Source: an uncultured Bacteroidaceae bacterium (lineage in GTDB: Bacteria > Bacteroidota > Bacteroidia > Bacteroidales > Bacteroidaceae). From it: a stretch of DNA of 63,878 nucleotides. Positions 16,922 to 26,448 of the stretch are shown here, one piece after another. The translations under genes and the position numbers were made by a program. The notes below the pieces were generated by a model. That model did not search any database. It saw nothing but the letters and a program-made list of their open reading frames with translations, and was not told the DNA's origin. Within the stretch, counting starts at the first letter, position 1. Every line of letters begins with the position of its first letter. The stretch is taken from positions 1 through 63,878 of the forward strand of contig CALUIR010000014.1 of NCBI GenBank assembly GCA_944320785.1. Direction: 5' to 3'.

Positions 16922-17944
16922 ATGGGATTGTTTTCTTTTACGCAAGAAATAGCAATGGACCTTGGCACCGCCAACACGATTATCTTGAGCGGTGGGAAGA
17001 TTGTGGTGGATGAACCATCGGTGGTGGCATTGGACCGCCGGACGGACAAGATGATTGCGGTGGGCGAGAAAGCGAAGATGATGTATGAAAAGACGCATGA
17101 CAGCATCAAGACCATCCGCCCGTTGCGCGATGGCGTGATTGCCGATTTCTATGCATGCGAACAGATGATGCGCGGGCTAATCAAGATGGTGAATACGGGC
17201 AAGCGGCTTTTTTCGCCTTCGTTGCGGATGGTCATCGGTGTTCCCTCAGGAAGCACAGAGGTGGAATTGCGTGCCGTGCGCGATTCGGCAGAACATGCCG
17301 GGGGAAGGGATGTTTACCTCATCTTTGAACCGATGGCTGCTGCCATTGGCATCGGCATTGATGTGGAAGCGCCGGAGGGCAACATGGTGGTGGACATCGG
17401 CGGCGGATCTACGGAAATTGCCGTGATTTCGTTGGGAGGGATTGTCTCCAACAATTCCATCCGCATTGCAGGTGATGATTTGACGGCCGACATACAGGAA
17501 TACATGAGCCGCCAGCATAACATGAAGGTGAGCGAGCGGATGGCGGAACGAATCAAAATCAATGTGGGCGCGGCACTGACGGATTTGGGCGATGACGCGC
17601 CGGAAGATTACATCGTTTACGGGCCGAACAAGATAACGGCATTGCCAATGGAAGTGCCGGTTTGCTATCAGGAAGTGGCACATTGCCTGGAGAAATCCAT
17701 TGCAAAGATTGAGACGGCGGTATTGAGCGCGTTAGAACATACGCCGCCAGAATTGTATGCCGACATTGTGCATAACGGCATTTACTTGGCAGGCGGCGGC
17801 GCTTTGCTGCGCGGGTTGGACAAACGTTTGACGGATAAAATCAATATTCCTTTCCATATTGCGGATGACCCCTTGCATTCAGTGGCAAAGGGAACGGGGA
17901 TTGCGTTGAAGAATGTGGAACGTTTTTCTTTCCTGATGCGGTGA
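16922..17944 (+). CDS. mreB: rod shape-determining protein MreB
   Basis: Actin-like ATPase that guides lateral cell-wall synthesis. Visible actin-fold motifs are phosphate 1 (MDLGTANTII, 12-21), phosphate 2 (VVDIGGGSTEIAVI, about 157-170) and the adenosine motif (GIYLAGGGALLRG, about 287-299). A short amphipathic N terminus (MGLFSFTQEI) fits membrane binding. It is first of the five-gene mreB-mreC-mreD-mrdA-rodA unit. Confidence 0.97.
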   Translation: MGLFSFTQEIAMDLGTANTIILSGGKIVVDEPSVVALDRRTDKMIAVGEKAKMMYEKTHDSIKTIRPLRDGVIADFYACEQMMRGLIKMVNTGKRLFSPSLRMVIGVPSGSTEVELRAVRDSAEHAGGRDVYLIFEPMAAAIGIGIDVEAPEGNMVVDIGGGSTEIAVISLGGIVSNNSIRIAGDDLTADIQEYMSRQHNMKVSERMAERIKINVGAALTDLGDDAPEDYIVYGPNKITALPMEVPVCYQEVAHCLEKSIAKIETAVLSALEHTPPELYADIVHNGIYLAGGGALLRGLDKRLTDKINIPFHIADDPLHSVAKGTGIALKNVERFSFLMR

Positions 17945-17952
17945 AGTGACTG

Positions 17953-18792
17953 ATGCGAAACCTGCTGAATTTCCTGATAAAGTATAACTCATGGATCCTC
18001 TTCTTGTTGTTGGAGGTGGCATGTTTTATGTTATTGTTCCGTTTCAACAATTATCAGGGAAGTGTGTTTTTTACTTCCGCGAACCGCTTTGCAGGCAGGG
18101 TCTATGAATGGGCAGGCGGTATCCATTCCTATTTTTATTTGAGGACAGCGAACGAGGAATTGTTGGATAGGAACCTGTTTTTAGAAAGGAAGGTAGAGTG
18201 GTTGACGGAAGCATTGGCAGGCTTGCAGCAGGATTCTGCACAGGTGAACGTGCGCGATTCGGCATTGTCTGATGTACGGATTATCAAAGCCCGTGTAGTC
18301 AACAATACGTTGAACCGTTTAGACAATTACATCACTTTGGATAAAGGCAGTGCCGACGGGGTGAAGAATGACATGGGTGTGGTTGGCATTGAGGGCGTGG
18401 CAGGGATTGTTTATTTGGTCTCTCCTCATTATTCCTTGGCCATTTCGGTGCTGAACCGGAAATCGAGCATCAATTGCAAGGTGCAAGGAACGGATTATTT
18501 CGGGTACTTGAAATGGGACGGCGGCGATTCGCGGTATGCGTATGTGAGGGATTTGCCGCGATATGCGGAGATTGCGGTGGGCGACACGGTGGTGACAAAC
18601 GGTTATTCATCTGTTTTCCCGGCGGGAATCATGGTCGGCCGGATTGCGGATATTTCAGATTCAGATGACGGATTGTCGTATTTGCTTCGTGTGGAACTGG
18701 CAACGGACTTCGGGACTCTGAATGACGTGAGGCTGGTTGCTCCCCAATCCCAAGAAGAAAGGATGGAGTTAGAAAGAGGAGTCAAGGAATAA
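17953..18792 (+). CDS. mreC: rod shape-determining protein MreC
   Basis: Bitopic periplasmic scaffold of the elongasome that links MreB to PBP2. One N-terminal membrane helix (about 14-32) is followed by a coiled coil (about 62-90) and the MreC beta-domain, with the DNYITLDKGSADGV, GVVGIEGVAGIV and GDTVVTNGYSSVFPAGI segments. It starts 8 bases after mreB, and its stop codon shares one base with the mreD start codon. Confidence 0.95.
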   Translation: MRNLLNFLIKYNSWILFLLLEVACFMLLFRFNNYQGSVFFTSANRFAGRVYEWAGGIHSYFYLRTANEELLDRNLFLERKVEWLTEALAGLQQDSAQVNVRDSALSDVRIIKARVVNNTLNRLDNYITLDKGSADGVKNDMGVVGIEGVAGIVYLVSPHYSLAISVLNRKSSINCKVQGTDYFGYLKWDGGDSRYAYVRDLPRYAEIAVGDTVVTNGYSSVFPAGIMVGRIADISDSDDGLSYLLRVELATDFGTLNDVRLVAPQSQEERMELERGVKE

Positions 18793-19286
18793 TGGCACAT
18801 GTCTATATAAGAAGGTTGGCGGGCTTTATCGGGGCTGTTTTGCTTCAGGTATTCATACTGAACCATATCCATATAGCAGGCTACGCGACTCCTTATCTGT
18901 ATATTTATTTTCTCCTGAAACTCAATGCTGGAGTGTCCCGCAATGTTTTGATGTTTTGGGGATTCTTTTTGGGACTGTTGATTGACATGTTTTCCTCCAC
19001 GCCGGGCCTTAATGCGGCATCCGCTGTGCTGTTGGCTTTTGTCCGCCAGCCGGTGCTTCGCTTGTTTTCTCCCAAAGAGTTGGACAACGTGACACCTGGT
19101 TTCGGGAGCCTTGGCACGGGAGTTTTCGTGAAGTATGTGGTGGTGGCGGTATTGCTCCATCATGCTGTCTTGTTGGGGTTGGAGGCCTTTTCTTTCTTTG
19201 ATTGGCCCGGCCTGTTGTTGAAGATTGTGCTGTCTTCTTTGTTCTCTATTATCTGCATATTGGCCATTGAGTGTTTGAGGAGATGA
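18792..19286 (+). CDS. mreD: rod shape-determining protein MreD
   Basis: A 164-residue inner-membrane protein with five or so hydrophobic helices. The family motif region LIDMFSSTPGLNAAS (about 63-77) is present. Start ATG overlaps the mreC TAA by one base. It works with MreC in the elongasome. Confidence 0.9.
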   Translation: MAHVYIRRLAGFIGAVLLQVFILNHIHIAGYATPYLYIYFLLKLNAGVSRNVLMFWGFFLGLLIDMFSSTPGLNAASAVLLAFVRQPVLRLFSPKELDNVTPGFGSLGTGVFVKYVVVAVLLHHAVLLGLEAFSFFDWPGLLLKIVLSSLFSIICILAIECLRR

Positions 19287-19290
19287 GGAG

Positions 19291-21144
19291 ATGGCGAGGC
19301 GGTATGATTTTGAAGAACGGAAATATGTGATAGGCGGAATTGCCGTATTGATTGTGCTGGTTTTTATTGCCCGTTTGTTTGTCCTGCAAATCCTGACAGA
19401 CGATTATAAAAAGTATGCCGACAGCAACGCTTTTCTGAAAAGAACGCAGTATCCTTCCCGTGGGGTGATTTATGACCGTAACGGGGAACTTTTGGTTTAT
19501 AACCAGCCGGCTTATGACATTACTTTCATTCCTCGAGAAATTGCCGGATTGGATACGCTTGCTCTTTGTGAGGCATTGGACATTTCTCCTGCCTTTTTTG
19601 TGGAGCGGATGAAGGAAGTCAGCAACCGGCGGAAGAATCCGGGTTATTCACGCTACACGCATCAGGTTTTCATGTCTCAACTTTCTGCGGAAGAATGTGG
19701 TGTCTTTCAGGAAAAATTGTTCAAGTTCCCCGGCTTTTATATCCAGCGCCGTACCATCAGGCAATATGCTTATCATGCTGCGGCTCATGTGTTGGGAGAC
19801 ATTGGCGAGGTGTCTGCGCGTGAGATGGAGGCGAATGAGGATGGTTTTTATGAACGGGGTGATTTCATAGGGAAGCAAGGAGTGGAGCGTTTTTATGAAA
19901 AGGAATTGCGGGGCGAGAAAGGAGTAGAAGTGTTGTTGCGCGATGCGCACGGGCGGGTTCAAGGCCGGTACATGGAAGGGAAATTGGACAAAATGCCGGT
20001 GGTGGGGAAAAATATCACGTTAGGGTTGGATATCCAACTTCAAATGCTTGGCGAACGGTTGATGAAGAACAAAATCGGGAGCATTGTAGCCATAGAACCA
20101 GCTACCGGGGAGATTCTCTGCATGGTGTCTTCTCCGACCTTTGATCCGCAACTGATGGTGGGGCGGTCACGTGGAAAGAACCATCAACATTTGGAACAAG
20201 ACCCGAAGAAGCCTTTGCTGAACCGTGCCATTATGGGGGTTTATCCTCCGGGTTCAACGTTTAAGACGGCGCAAGGACTGACTTTCCTGCAAGAAGGTAT
20301 CATTCAGCCGGAAACACAGTTCCCTTGTCATCATGGTTTTGTGCATGCCGGCCTGCGAGTAGGCTGCCATGCGCATTCTTCTCCGATAGGATTGGTGCCG
20401 GCTATTGCCACATCTTGCAATTCTTATTTCTGTTGGGGATTGTACCGAATGATGGGCATGAAGAAATACGGCCGTCCGCAGGTAGCCATGAACAAATGGA
20501 GGGACTACATGGTGTCGATGGGATTTGGTTACAAGCTTGGGGTTGACCTTCCGGGCGAGAAACGGGGGCTGATTCCCAATGCTGAGTTTTATGACAAAGC
20601 TTACAGAGGTTCATGGAACGGATTGACCGTTATCAGTATTGCTATTGGGCAGGGAGAAGTCTTGCTGACCCCACTTCAGATTGCCAATTTGGGCGCGACC
20701 ATTGCGAACAGGGGTTATTTCATTACTCCGCATGTAGCCAAATCGATAGAAGGCGGGCAGGTGGATAGTGTGTACCGGCAAAAGAGATTTACGGATGCCA
20801 GTCCTGAAAATTATGAGGTTATTGTGCAAGGGATGCGAGATGCTGTGCTGGGTGGCACTTGCCGGGGAGCGAATATAGAAGGGATTGAGGTTTGTGGCAA
20901 AACAGGTACGGCGCAGAACCGCGGGCATGACCATTCGGCATTTATGGGATTTGCTCCGATGAATGACCCGAAGATAGCGATTGCAGTATATGTGGAGAAT
21001 GGTGGCTTCGGGGCAGTTTATGGTGTTCCCATCGGTGCTTTGATGATGGAGCAATATTTGAACGGAGAATTGTCGGAGGCCAGTGAGTTGAAGGCGGAAG
21101 ATATCAGCAACAGGGTGATATATTATGGCAACGAGGAACGTTAG
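19291..21144 (+). CDS. mrdA: penicillin-binding protein 2 (peptidoglycan transpeptidase)
   Basis: Class B PBP of the elongasome, 617 residues. One N-terminal membrane helix (about 11-32), then the pedestal domain with PSRGVIYDRNGELL and the GDFIGKQGVERFYE segment. The transpeptidase domain has the SxxK motif with nucleophile Ser322 (PGSTFK), an SxN motif (TSCNSYF) and KTG (CGKTGTAQN). It supplies cross-linking for RodA, whose start overlaps its end by 20 bases. Confidence 0.96.
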   Translation: MARRYDFEERKYVIGGIAVLIVLVFIARLFVLQILTDDYKKYADSNAFLKRTQYPSRGVIYDRNGELLVYNQPAYDITFIPREIAGLDTLALCEALDISPAFFVERMKEVSNRRKNPGYSRYTHQVFMSQLSAEECGVFQEKLFKFPGFYIQRRTIRQYAYHAAAHVLGDIGEVSAREMEANEDGFYERGDFIGKQGVERFYEKELRGEKGVEVLLRDAHGRVQGRYMEGKLDKMPVVGKNITLGLDIQLQMLGERLMKNKIGSIVAIEPATGEILCMVSSPTFDPQLMVGRSRGKNHQHLEQDPKKPLLNRAIMGVYPPGSTFKTAQGLTFLQEGIIQPETQFPCHHGFVHAGLRVGCHAHSSPIGLVPAIATSCNSYFCWGLYRMMGMKKYGRPQVAMNKWRDYMVSMGFGYKLGVDLPGEKRGLIPNAEFYDKAYRGSWNGLTVISIAIGQGEVLLTPLQIANLGATIANRGYFITPHVAKSIEGGQVDSVYRQKRFTDASPENYEVIVQGMRDAVLGGTCRGANIEGIEVCGKTGTAQNRGHDHSAFMGFAPMNDPKIAIAVYVENGGFGAVYGVPIGALMMEQYLNGELSEASELKAEDISNRVIYYGNEER

Positions 21145-22609
21145 TGTTTGGAAATCGGTGGATTGGACAATCATTGTCTTGTATCTGATACTGGTGGTGT
21201 GCGGCTGGTTCAGTGTGTGTGGAGCCAGCTACACATATGGTGAGGTGGATTTTTTCTCTTTTGACAGCCGTGCAGGGAAGCAGTTGGTTTGGATAGGTTG
21301 TTCTTTTGGATTAGGATTCATACTGTTGATGCTTGAAGAAAAGTTTTATGATGCTTTCGCCTATGTCATTTACATCGGCATGATTCTGTTATTGTTGGTC
21401 ACCATTTTTATTGCGCCTGATACAAAAGGCTCCCGTTCTTGGCTGGTGTTGGGGCCGGTGAGTTTGCAGCCCGCAGAGTTTGCCAAATTTGCAACAGCCT
21501 TGGCCTTGGCGAAATTCATGAACTCTTATTCGTTCAGCATTCATAAATGGAAAGATGCCTTATTGCTCGTGTTGCTGGTCCTGCTTCCGATGTGTTTGAT
21601 TATCATGCAGAAGGAAACAGGGTCGGCATTGGTGTACATCGCTTTTTTCCTGGTGCTTTATCGGGAAGGCATGCCCGGCGCCATTCTTTTCATGGGGGTC
21701 TGCGCTATTTTGTATTTTATCTTGTCTGTCCGTTACGGCGAGGTATGTGTCGGCGGAATGGGTGTTAATGCCGGAGAGTTGCTGGTGCTTTCTTTGATTG
21801 TGGTGTTTGCATGCAGCATGGTATGGGTTTATTGCAAACGTTCAAAGGTTGGTTTCCGTTTTATGGGGTGGTGTGCTTTGGTGGCAGGCATCGGTGCGGC
21901 AGTGTCATATTGGTGGCATCCTTTTCATCTTTCTTATGTGCTATGGGGCATATGCGCTTTTTTGGTGATAGCCTTCCTTTATTTTTCTGTGGCACGGCGT
22001 AGCAGGAATTTTGCGTTGATAGCCCTCTTCATTGCCGGTTCAGCGGGTTTCCTTTATTCCAGTGATTATGTTTTCAACAAGGTGTTGCAGCCTCATCAGC
22101 AGGTTCGAATCAAAGTGCTTTTGGGCATGGAAGAAGATTTGGCCGGGGCTGGTTATAATGTCAACCAGTCAAAGATAGCGATAGGTTCAGGAGGCGTGTT
22201 TGGGAAAGGTTTTTTGAATGGAACGCAGACGAAGTTGAAATATGTGCCTGAACAGGATACGGATTTTATTTTCTGCACGGTGGGCGAAGAACAAGGTTTT
22301 GTGGGGGCTTCTGCCGTGCTTCTGTTGTATCTGGCTTTTATTTTGCGTTTGGTAGTTCTTTCTGAACGCCAGTATGACACGTTTGGGAGGGTGTATGGTT
22401 ATTCTGTGGCGAGCATATTTTTGTTCCATCTGTTTATAAATGTAGGCATGGTTTTAGGGCTTACTCCGGTGATTGGCATTCCTTTGCCTTTTTTCAGCTA
22501 TGGAGGTTCTTCCTTGTGGGGTTTTACAATCCTGCTTTTTATTTTCCTGCGGATAGATGCTTCGCGCGGTGAGCAGATTCAACGTTCCAAGCGTATGCCG
22601 ATGTCTTGA
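21125..22609 (+). CDS. rodA: RodA, SEDS-family peptidoglycan glycosyltransferase
   Basis: Polytopic SEDS protein that polymerises lipid II together with PBP2. About ten hydrophobic helices are visible. The family marks GSRSWL (near 102), QPAEFAKF (near 117) and the C-terminal TPVIGIPLPFFSYGGSS are intact. At 494 residues it is longer than the E. coli protein because of an insertion rich in membrane segments around 200-290. Its 3' end overlaps the end of the convergent gldH gene by 31 bases. Confidence 0.95.
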   Translation: MATRNVSVWKSVDWTIIVLYLILVVCGWFSVCGASYTYGEVDFFSFDSRAGKQLVWIGCSFGLGFILLMLEEKFYDAFAYVIYIGMILLLLVTIFIAPDTKGSRSWLVLGPVSLQPAEFAKFATALALAKFMNSYSFSIHKWKDALLLVLLVLLPMCLIIMQKETGSALVYIAFFLVLYREGMPGAILFMGVCAILYFILSVRYGEVCVGGMGVNAGELLVLSLIVVFACSMVWVYCKRSKVGFRFMGWCALVAGIGAAVSYWWHPFHLSYVLWGICAFLVIAFLYFSVARRSRNFALIALFIAGSAGFLYSSDYVFNKVLQPHQQVRIKVLLGMEEDLAGAGYNVNQSKIAIGSGGVFGKGFLNGTQTKLKYVPEQDTDFIFCTVGEEQGFVGASAVLLLYLAFILRLVVLSERQYDTFGRVYGYSVASIFLFHLFINVGMVLGLTPVIGIPLPFFSYGGSSLWGFTILLFIFLRIDASRGEQIQRSKRMPMS

Positions 22610-23025
22610 ATGCCTTGTAGCAGTGAGTCGCTCATGATGTGCCGGATGTTTAGCATCAGTGTGTCCGGATGTGCTATTTGTAGGCTTTTTTCATAGGGAA
22701 ACTGGTTCTGATAGAGGGTGCTGATTCCTTTGCCGGTCCATTCCCCTTTTCCATTGGCCAGTATGCATTCCATTGTGTCGCCGTTGATTGTCAGAAACAA
22801 GTTGGTATAGGGATATTTGGAGGTATTCCTGATTTCGACGGTGAGATGGAGCGGAGTGGCTGTGTCATGGATGACGGGAATTGGGAAAAGCAAGGAATCC
22901 TGTCTGTTCCATCCGTTTGCGTGGATAGTACGGTAAGTGTGGCAAATGGTTCTGTTTTGGCATGCTGACAACATGATTGCCAGCATGCCGAACAGGATAT
23001 GTAGCTTAATCTTGCTTTTTTTCAT
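22579..23025 (-). CDS. gldH: gliding-motility-type lipoprotein GldH
   Basis: A 148-residue lipoprotein starting MKKSKIKLHILF with lipobox MLSACQ. The mature beta-rich domain (YRTIHANGWNRQDSLLFPIP, VEIRNTSKYPYTNLFLTI, DTMECILANGKGEWTGKG) matches GldH. GldH is needed for gliding in Flavobacterium; in non-gliding Bacteroidales its role is unclear. The open frame extends 55 codons upstream, but that part is antisense to the ricT C terminus and unlike the family; even the chosen start overlaps ricT by 20 bases. It converges with rodA, overlapping by 31 bases. Confidence 0.85.
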   Translation of the reverse strand: MKKSKIKLHILFGMLAIMLSACQNRTICHTYRTIHANGWNRQDSLLFPIPVIHDTATPLHLTVEIRNTSKYPYTNLFLTINGDTMECILANGKGEWTGKGISTLYQNQFPYEKSLQIAHPDTLMLNIRHIMSDSLLQGIQDIGIRLER

Positions 23026-24238
23026 TGGGTTGCTTGTTGGCGGTAGGTTTTTTGTAGCGTGGCGCATTGCCTGCCTCTTTTGCCTTACGGTTGTTGTTAG
23101 GAGTAGCAGCCCGTCCTTCTTTTGGCTGTTCGGTTGTAGGTTTTCTTTTCTTCTTCTTTCGGTTGTTGGTGCCTTTTTTTTGCTTGTCAAAACGTGTGAG
23201 GCTTTCTTGCTCTAGCAAGTCGGCGGAGATTTTGGTTTCTTTCGGGTGTCCGGTTGGCAGCAAACTGGCTGGTTTTTCTCCTTGCTTGTTCATGCTGATG
23301 ACCTCGAAAGCACGCTTTCTTGTGATGGTGACGGCATTGGCAGCAAAGTTCTTGTCGGTGGAGTAGGTGATGAGCCCTTTCAAGATATCGGCTTTGAAGA
23401 AGTGGTAAGTGCCGTCTTGCGCAATCAGTTCTATTTCTTTGGATGGCAGCCGTTTTTGTGCTTCTACATAATCATCGACTTCGTAGTTGAGACAGCATTT
23501 CAGCTTGGCGCATTGGCCTGCCAGTTTTTGCGGGTTAAGAGAGATATCCTGAAAACGCGCTGCGCTGGTTGAAACAGAGATGAAACTTGTCATCCATGTG
23601 GCACAGCATAATTCTCGGCCGCAAGGCCCTATGCCTCCGATTCTTCCAGCTTCTTGGCGTGCGCCGATTTGTTTCATTTCAATCCGTACCTTAAAGACAT
23701 CAGCTAGCACTTTTATCAGTTGTCGGAAGTCAACCCGTTCGTCTGCAATGTAATAGAAGATAGCTTTATTGCCATCTCCTTGGTATTCAACATCGCCGAT
23801 TTTCATCTCCAGGTGAAGGTCTTTGGCTATCTGCCGGGCACGTATCATGGTGTCGTGTTCTTTCTTTTTGGCTTCATTGTACTTATCCATGTCCACAGGT
23901 TTGGCTTTCCTGTAGATGCGTTTGATTTCCACATTGCTTTTCAGGTTGGCCTTGCGCATTTGGAGCGGGACGAGCCGCCCGGTTAAAGTGACTGTGCCTA
24001 TGTCGTGTCCAGGGCTGGCTTCAACGGCTACGATGTCCCCTTTTTCCAATTTTAAGTTGTTGCTGTTGCGGTAGTATCCTTTACGGGTGTTTTTGAACTG
24101 CACTTCCACCATGTCTGATTCGTCATTATGTCCGGGGATGTCGGCCATATAGTCGTAGGTGTTCAGTTGCTTATCTTGCCGGGAACAGCTTTGTGCGCAT
24201 AAGTTTCCGCTTCCATTCTTCAGTTTGAAATTGTTCAT
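23006..24238 (-). CDS. ricT: PSP1-domain protein, RicT/YaaT-like
   Basis: A 410-residue cytosolic protein. The PSP1 core includes ARQEAGRIGGIGPCGRELCC (about 200-219) and the cysteine cluster GQCAKLKCCLNYE (about 241-253), which in RicT of Bacillus helps ligate a [4Fe-4S] cluster in a complex acting on RNA maturation. A 90-residue Lys/Asn-rich C-terminal tail looks disordered and basic. It lies between holB and gldH, the usual arrangement in Bacteroidota. The function in this phylum is inferred only. Confidence 0.88.
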   Translation of the reverse strand: MNNFKLKNGSGNLCAQSCSRQDKQLNTYDYMADIPGHNDESDMVEVQFKNTRKGYYRNSNNLKLEKGDIVAVEASPGHDIGTVTLTGRLVPLQMRKANLKSNVEIKRIYRKAKPVDMDKYNEAKKKEHDTMIRARQIAKDLHLEMKIGDVEYQGDGNKAIFYYIADERVDFRQLIKVLADVFKVRIEMKQIGARQEAGRIGGIGPCGRELCCATWMTSFISVSTSAARFQDISLNPQKLAGQCAKLKCCLNYEVDDYVEAQKRLPSKEIELIAQDGTYHFFKADILKGLITYSTDKNFAANAVTITRKRAFEVISMNKQGEKPASLLPTGHPKETKISADLLEQESLTRFDKQKKGTNNRKKKKRKPTTEQPKEGRAATPNNNRKAKEAGNAPRYKKPTANKQPNEKKQD

Positions 24239-24248
24239 ATTGTTTGTT

Positions 24249-25373
24249 TTATTGTTTTAACAAGAGAATGACTTTCAGGGCTAAGTCGAAAAAAACCATC
24301 CTAGAATTGACGTTTTGCTCTATATGCCTTTGTGCTTCGGCCAGTTCGCCCATGATGCCTATGACGTTCCGTCCGTTTATAAAGGGGGCAAAGCGGGAAG
24401 AGAATGTTTCTTCTTCATGGCTCATGTAGGTCAGTTCCTGTATGTTGAAATTATATATAAAGTTTTCTCTAATCATGTGTTGGCTGTACTCCAGCAAACT
24501 CTTTTGCCTTTCTCGCCCGATAGTGGCCACCTGTTCGCTCCATTGCTTGAGTTCTTTCAACTTCCTTTGGTATGCAAGGCGCATTAGTTGGATGAACAGG
24601 TCAAGGTATAGTTTTCGCTCGCTGCCTAAATGGATGCTTTCCAATGCTTTGATGAAATTCCCATTCGCTAATCGGGCTATGTGCGCTGCATCCTGCTTGG
24701 ATAGCCCGTATTGCTTGGTTAAAGCCGCTGCAATGCAGTCTTCGTCTATTCGGGGAATATTGATACGTTGCGTGCGGCTTAGGATGGTGGGCAGGATTGC
24801 TTCAGGGTTTTCTGATACGAGGAGGAACACAGTTTGCGAGGGTGGTTCTTCCAGCAGTTTCAACAGTTTGTTGGAGCAGGTGGAATTCATTTTTTCCGGC
24901 AGCCAGATAATCATCACTTTGTATCCTCCTTCGCTGGACTTCAGGTTGAGTTTGCGTAGTATCTCGTTGCTTTCGGCTGAATAAATCATGGCCTGTGCAT
25001 TGCCGGCATTGAGGGCATCTAACCAATGTTCGAAGCTGAAGTATGGGTTTTCTGATAGCAGGTGCCGCCATTCGGTGATGTAGTCATCGGACACGGCTTC
25101 TTTGTCGGAACGTTTCTTCACGACGGGGAAAACGAAGTGCAGGTCCGGGTGCGCCAATTTGTTGAACTTGATGCAGGAGGGGCAATGCCCGCAGGCATCC
25201 GCTTTGCCTTTGTCCGTGCAGCAGATGTAGCGTGCGAAAGCGATGGCAAGCGGCAGTTTCCCGGCACCTTCCGGCCCGCAGAGCAGTTGCGCATGGGCGA
25301 TCTTCCCCTGTTGGGCTTCGGCAATGAATTGTCGCTTGGAATCTTCTTGTCCTATAATGTCTCTGAAGTACAT
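24249..25373 (-). CDS. holB: DNA polymerase III, delta' subunit-like clamp-loader protein
   Basis: Clamp-loader AAA+ protein. MYFRDIIGQEDSKRQFI is the family start, the P-loop-like segment is GPEGAGKLPLA (33-43), a zinc module is formed by CCTDKGKADACGHCPSC, and LLKLLEEPP with ILSRTQRI (sensor 1 region) follows. At 374 residues it has the extra C-terminal domain. It lies 7 bases after metF and 10 bases before ricT, so all three are probably one transcript. Confidence 0.92.
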   Translation of the reverse strand: MYFRDIIGQEDSKRQFIAEAQQGKIAHAQLLCGPEGAGKLPLAIAFARYICCTDKGKADACGHCPSCIKFNKLAHPDLHFVFPVVKKRSDKEAVSDDYITEWRHLLSENPYFSFEHWLDALNAGNAQAMIYSAESNEILRKLNLKSSEGGYKVMIIWLPEKMNSTCSNKLLKLLEEPPSQTVFLLVSENPEAILPTILSRTQRINIPRIDEDCIAAALTKQYGLSKQDAAHIARLANGNFIKALESIHLGSERKLYLDLFIQLMRLAYQRKLKELKQWSEQVATIGRERQKSLLEYSQHMIRENFIYNFNIQELTYMSHEEETFSSRFAPFINGRNVIGIMGELAEAQRHIEQNVNSRMVFFDLALKVILLLKQ

Positions 25374-25380
25374 ATTGCGG

Positions 25381-26334
25381 TCAATATACTTGTTTGGCTA
25401 TTTGCCGTATGCTGTCAGTGGCGGACACGGTATAGAAATGGATGCTTGGCACGCCATGGGCAATCAGTTCCTTGCATTGTGCAATGCCCCATTCAATGCC
25501 TACCTGTTTGGCCTCCTCATCGGTCTTGCAGCGGGATGCTTCTTTCACTAATTCTTCCGGGAGGTCAACTTTGAATGTCTTGGGCAGCATGTTCAGGTGT
25601 GCTAGTCGCCCGAAAGGCTTGATGCCTGGAATAATGGGAATGCTGATGCCTTCTTCGCGGGCGCGCCGGACAAAGTCGAAATACTTCCGGTTGTCAAAGA
25701 AGAGTTGCGTGACGGCATATTCAGCGCCGGCTTCCATTTTCCGTTTCAGCCAATAGAGGTCGGCTTCCATGTTGGGGGCTTCTTCATGCTTTTCGGGATA
25801 GCAGGCAACGCCGTAGGAGAACGGGGTGCCAGTTACTTTAATGGGGGAACCATCCACGAATAGTCCTTGGTTGAAGTCATTTATCTGCTTCTGCAGTTCG
25901 ATGGCGTGGTAGTAGCCGTTGCCTTCAGGCGTGAAGGCGGTCTCATGTTTCGCTTTGTCGCCTCGCAGCACAAGCAGGTCGGTGATGTTGAGGAACTGGA
26001 GGTCGAGCAACACGTATTCCGTCTCTTCGCGGGTGAACCCGCTGCACAGGATGTGCGGCACAACGGTGATGTTGTACTTGTTTTGTATGGCGGCGGCCAC
26101 GGCGACAGTACCCGGCCGGCGACGCAGTTTGCGCCGTTCATATAACCCGTTGCCAAGTTCTTTGTAAACGTATTCGCTACGGTGGGTCGTGATGTTGATG
26201 TACTGCGGGTCGAATTCCCTCAAGGCATCAATGGTGGCGTACACCTTTTCGATGCCGGTTCCTTTGAGGGGCGGCAGTATTTCAAATGAGAATGCCGTTT
26301 TCTGGCGGCTCTTTATCAAGTCTGTTACCTTCAT
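25381..26334 (-). CDS. metF: 5,10-methylenetetrahydrofolate reductase
   Basis: FAD-dependent TIM-barrel enzyme that reduces methylene-THF to methyl-THF for methionine synthesis. Visible motifs are FSFEILPPLKG with the catalytic Glu near residue 18, ITTHRS, the VLRGD segment near 138, and the YAVTQLFFDN strand. The 317 residues are full length. It heads the metF-holB-ricT-gldH operon, with a -7 element 49 bases before the ATG. Confidence 0.95.
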   Translation of the reverse strand: MKVTDLIKSRQKTAFSFEILPPLKGTGIEKVYATIDALREFDPQYINITTHRSEYVYKELGNGLYERRKLRRRPGTVAVAAAIQNKYNITVVPHILCSGFTREETEYVLLDLQFLNITDLLVLRGDKAKHETAFTPEGNGYYHAIELQKQINDFNQGLFVDGSPIKVTGTPFSYGVACYPEKHEEAPNMEADLYWLKRKMEAGAEYAVTQLFFDNRKYFDFVRRAREEGISIPIIPGIKPFGRLAHLNMLPKTFKVDLPEELVKEASRCKTDEEAKQVGIEWGIAQCKELIAHGVPSIHFYTVSATDSIRQIAKQVY

Positions 26335-26382
26335 TGCGTCTCAATCTGTGGCCTGCGTCGTGGCGCAGGGCGGTGCAATGGG

Positions 26383-26390
26383 CAAAAGTA
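26383..26390 (-). promoter_or_regulatory. Bacteroidota -7 element before metF
   Basis: Minus-strand TACTTTTG (CAAAAGTA on the plus strand). The transcript start is expected near 26376. It lies in the 114-base gap between metF and the acyl-CoA synthetase gene. Confidence 0.6.
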
Positions 26391-26448
26391 AGAAAAAAGC
26401 GCGACAATCGCATTCGGAATACTGCCTTTTTGTGCTTTCCTCCCGTTT

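Noticed and set aside
23026-23190. N-terminal extension of gldH
   Set aside because: It reads the basic tail of ricT in another frame; the lipobox start at 23025 is the family start.
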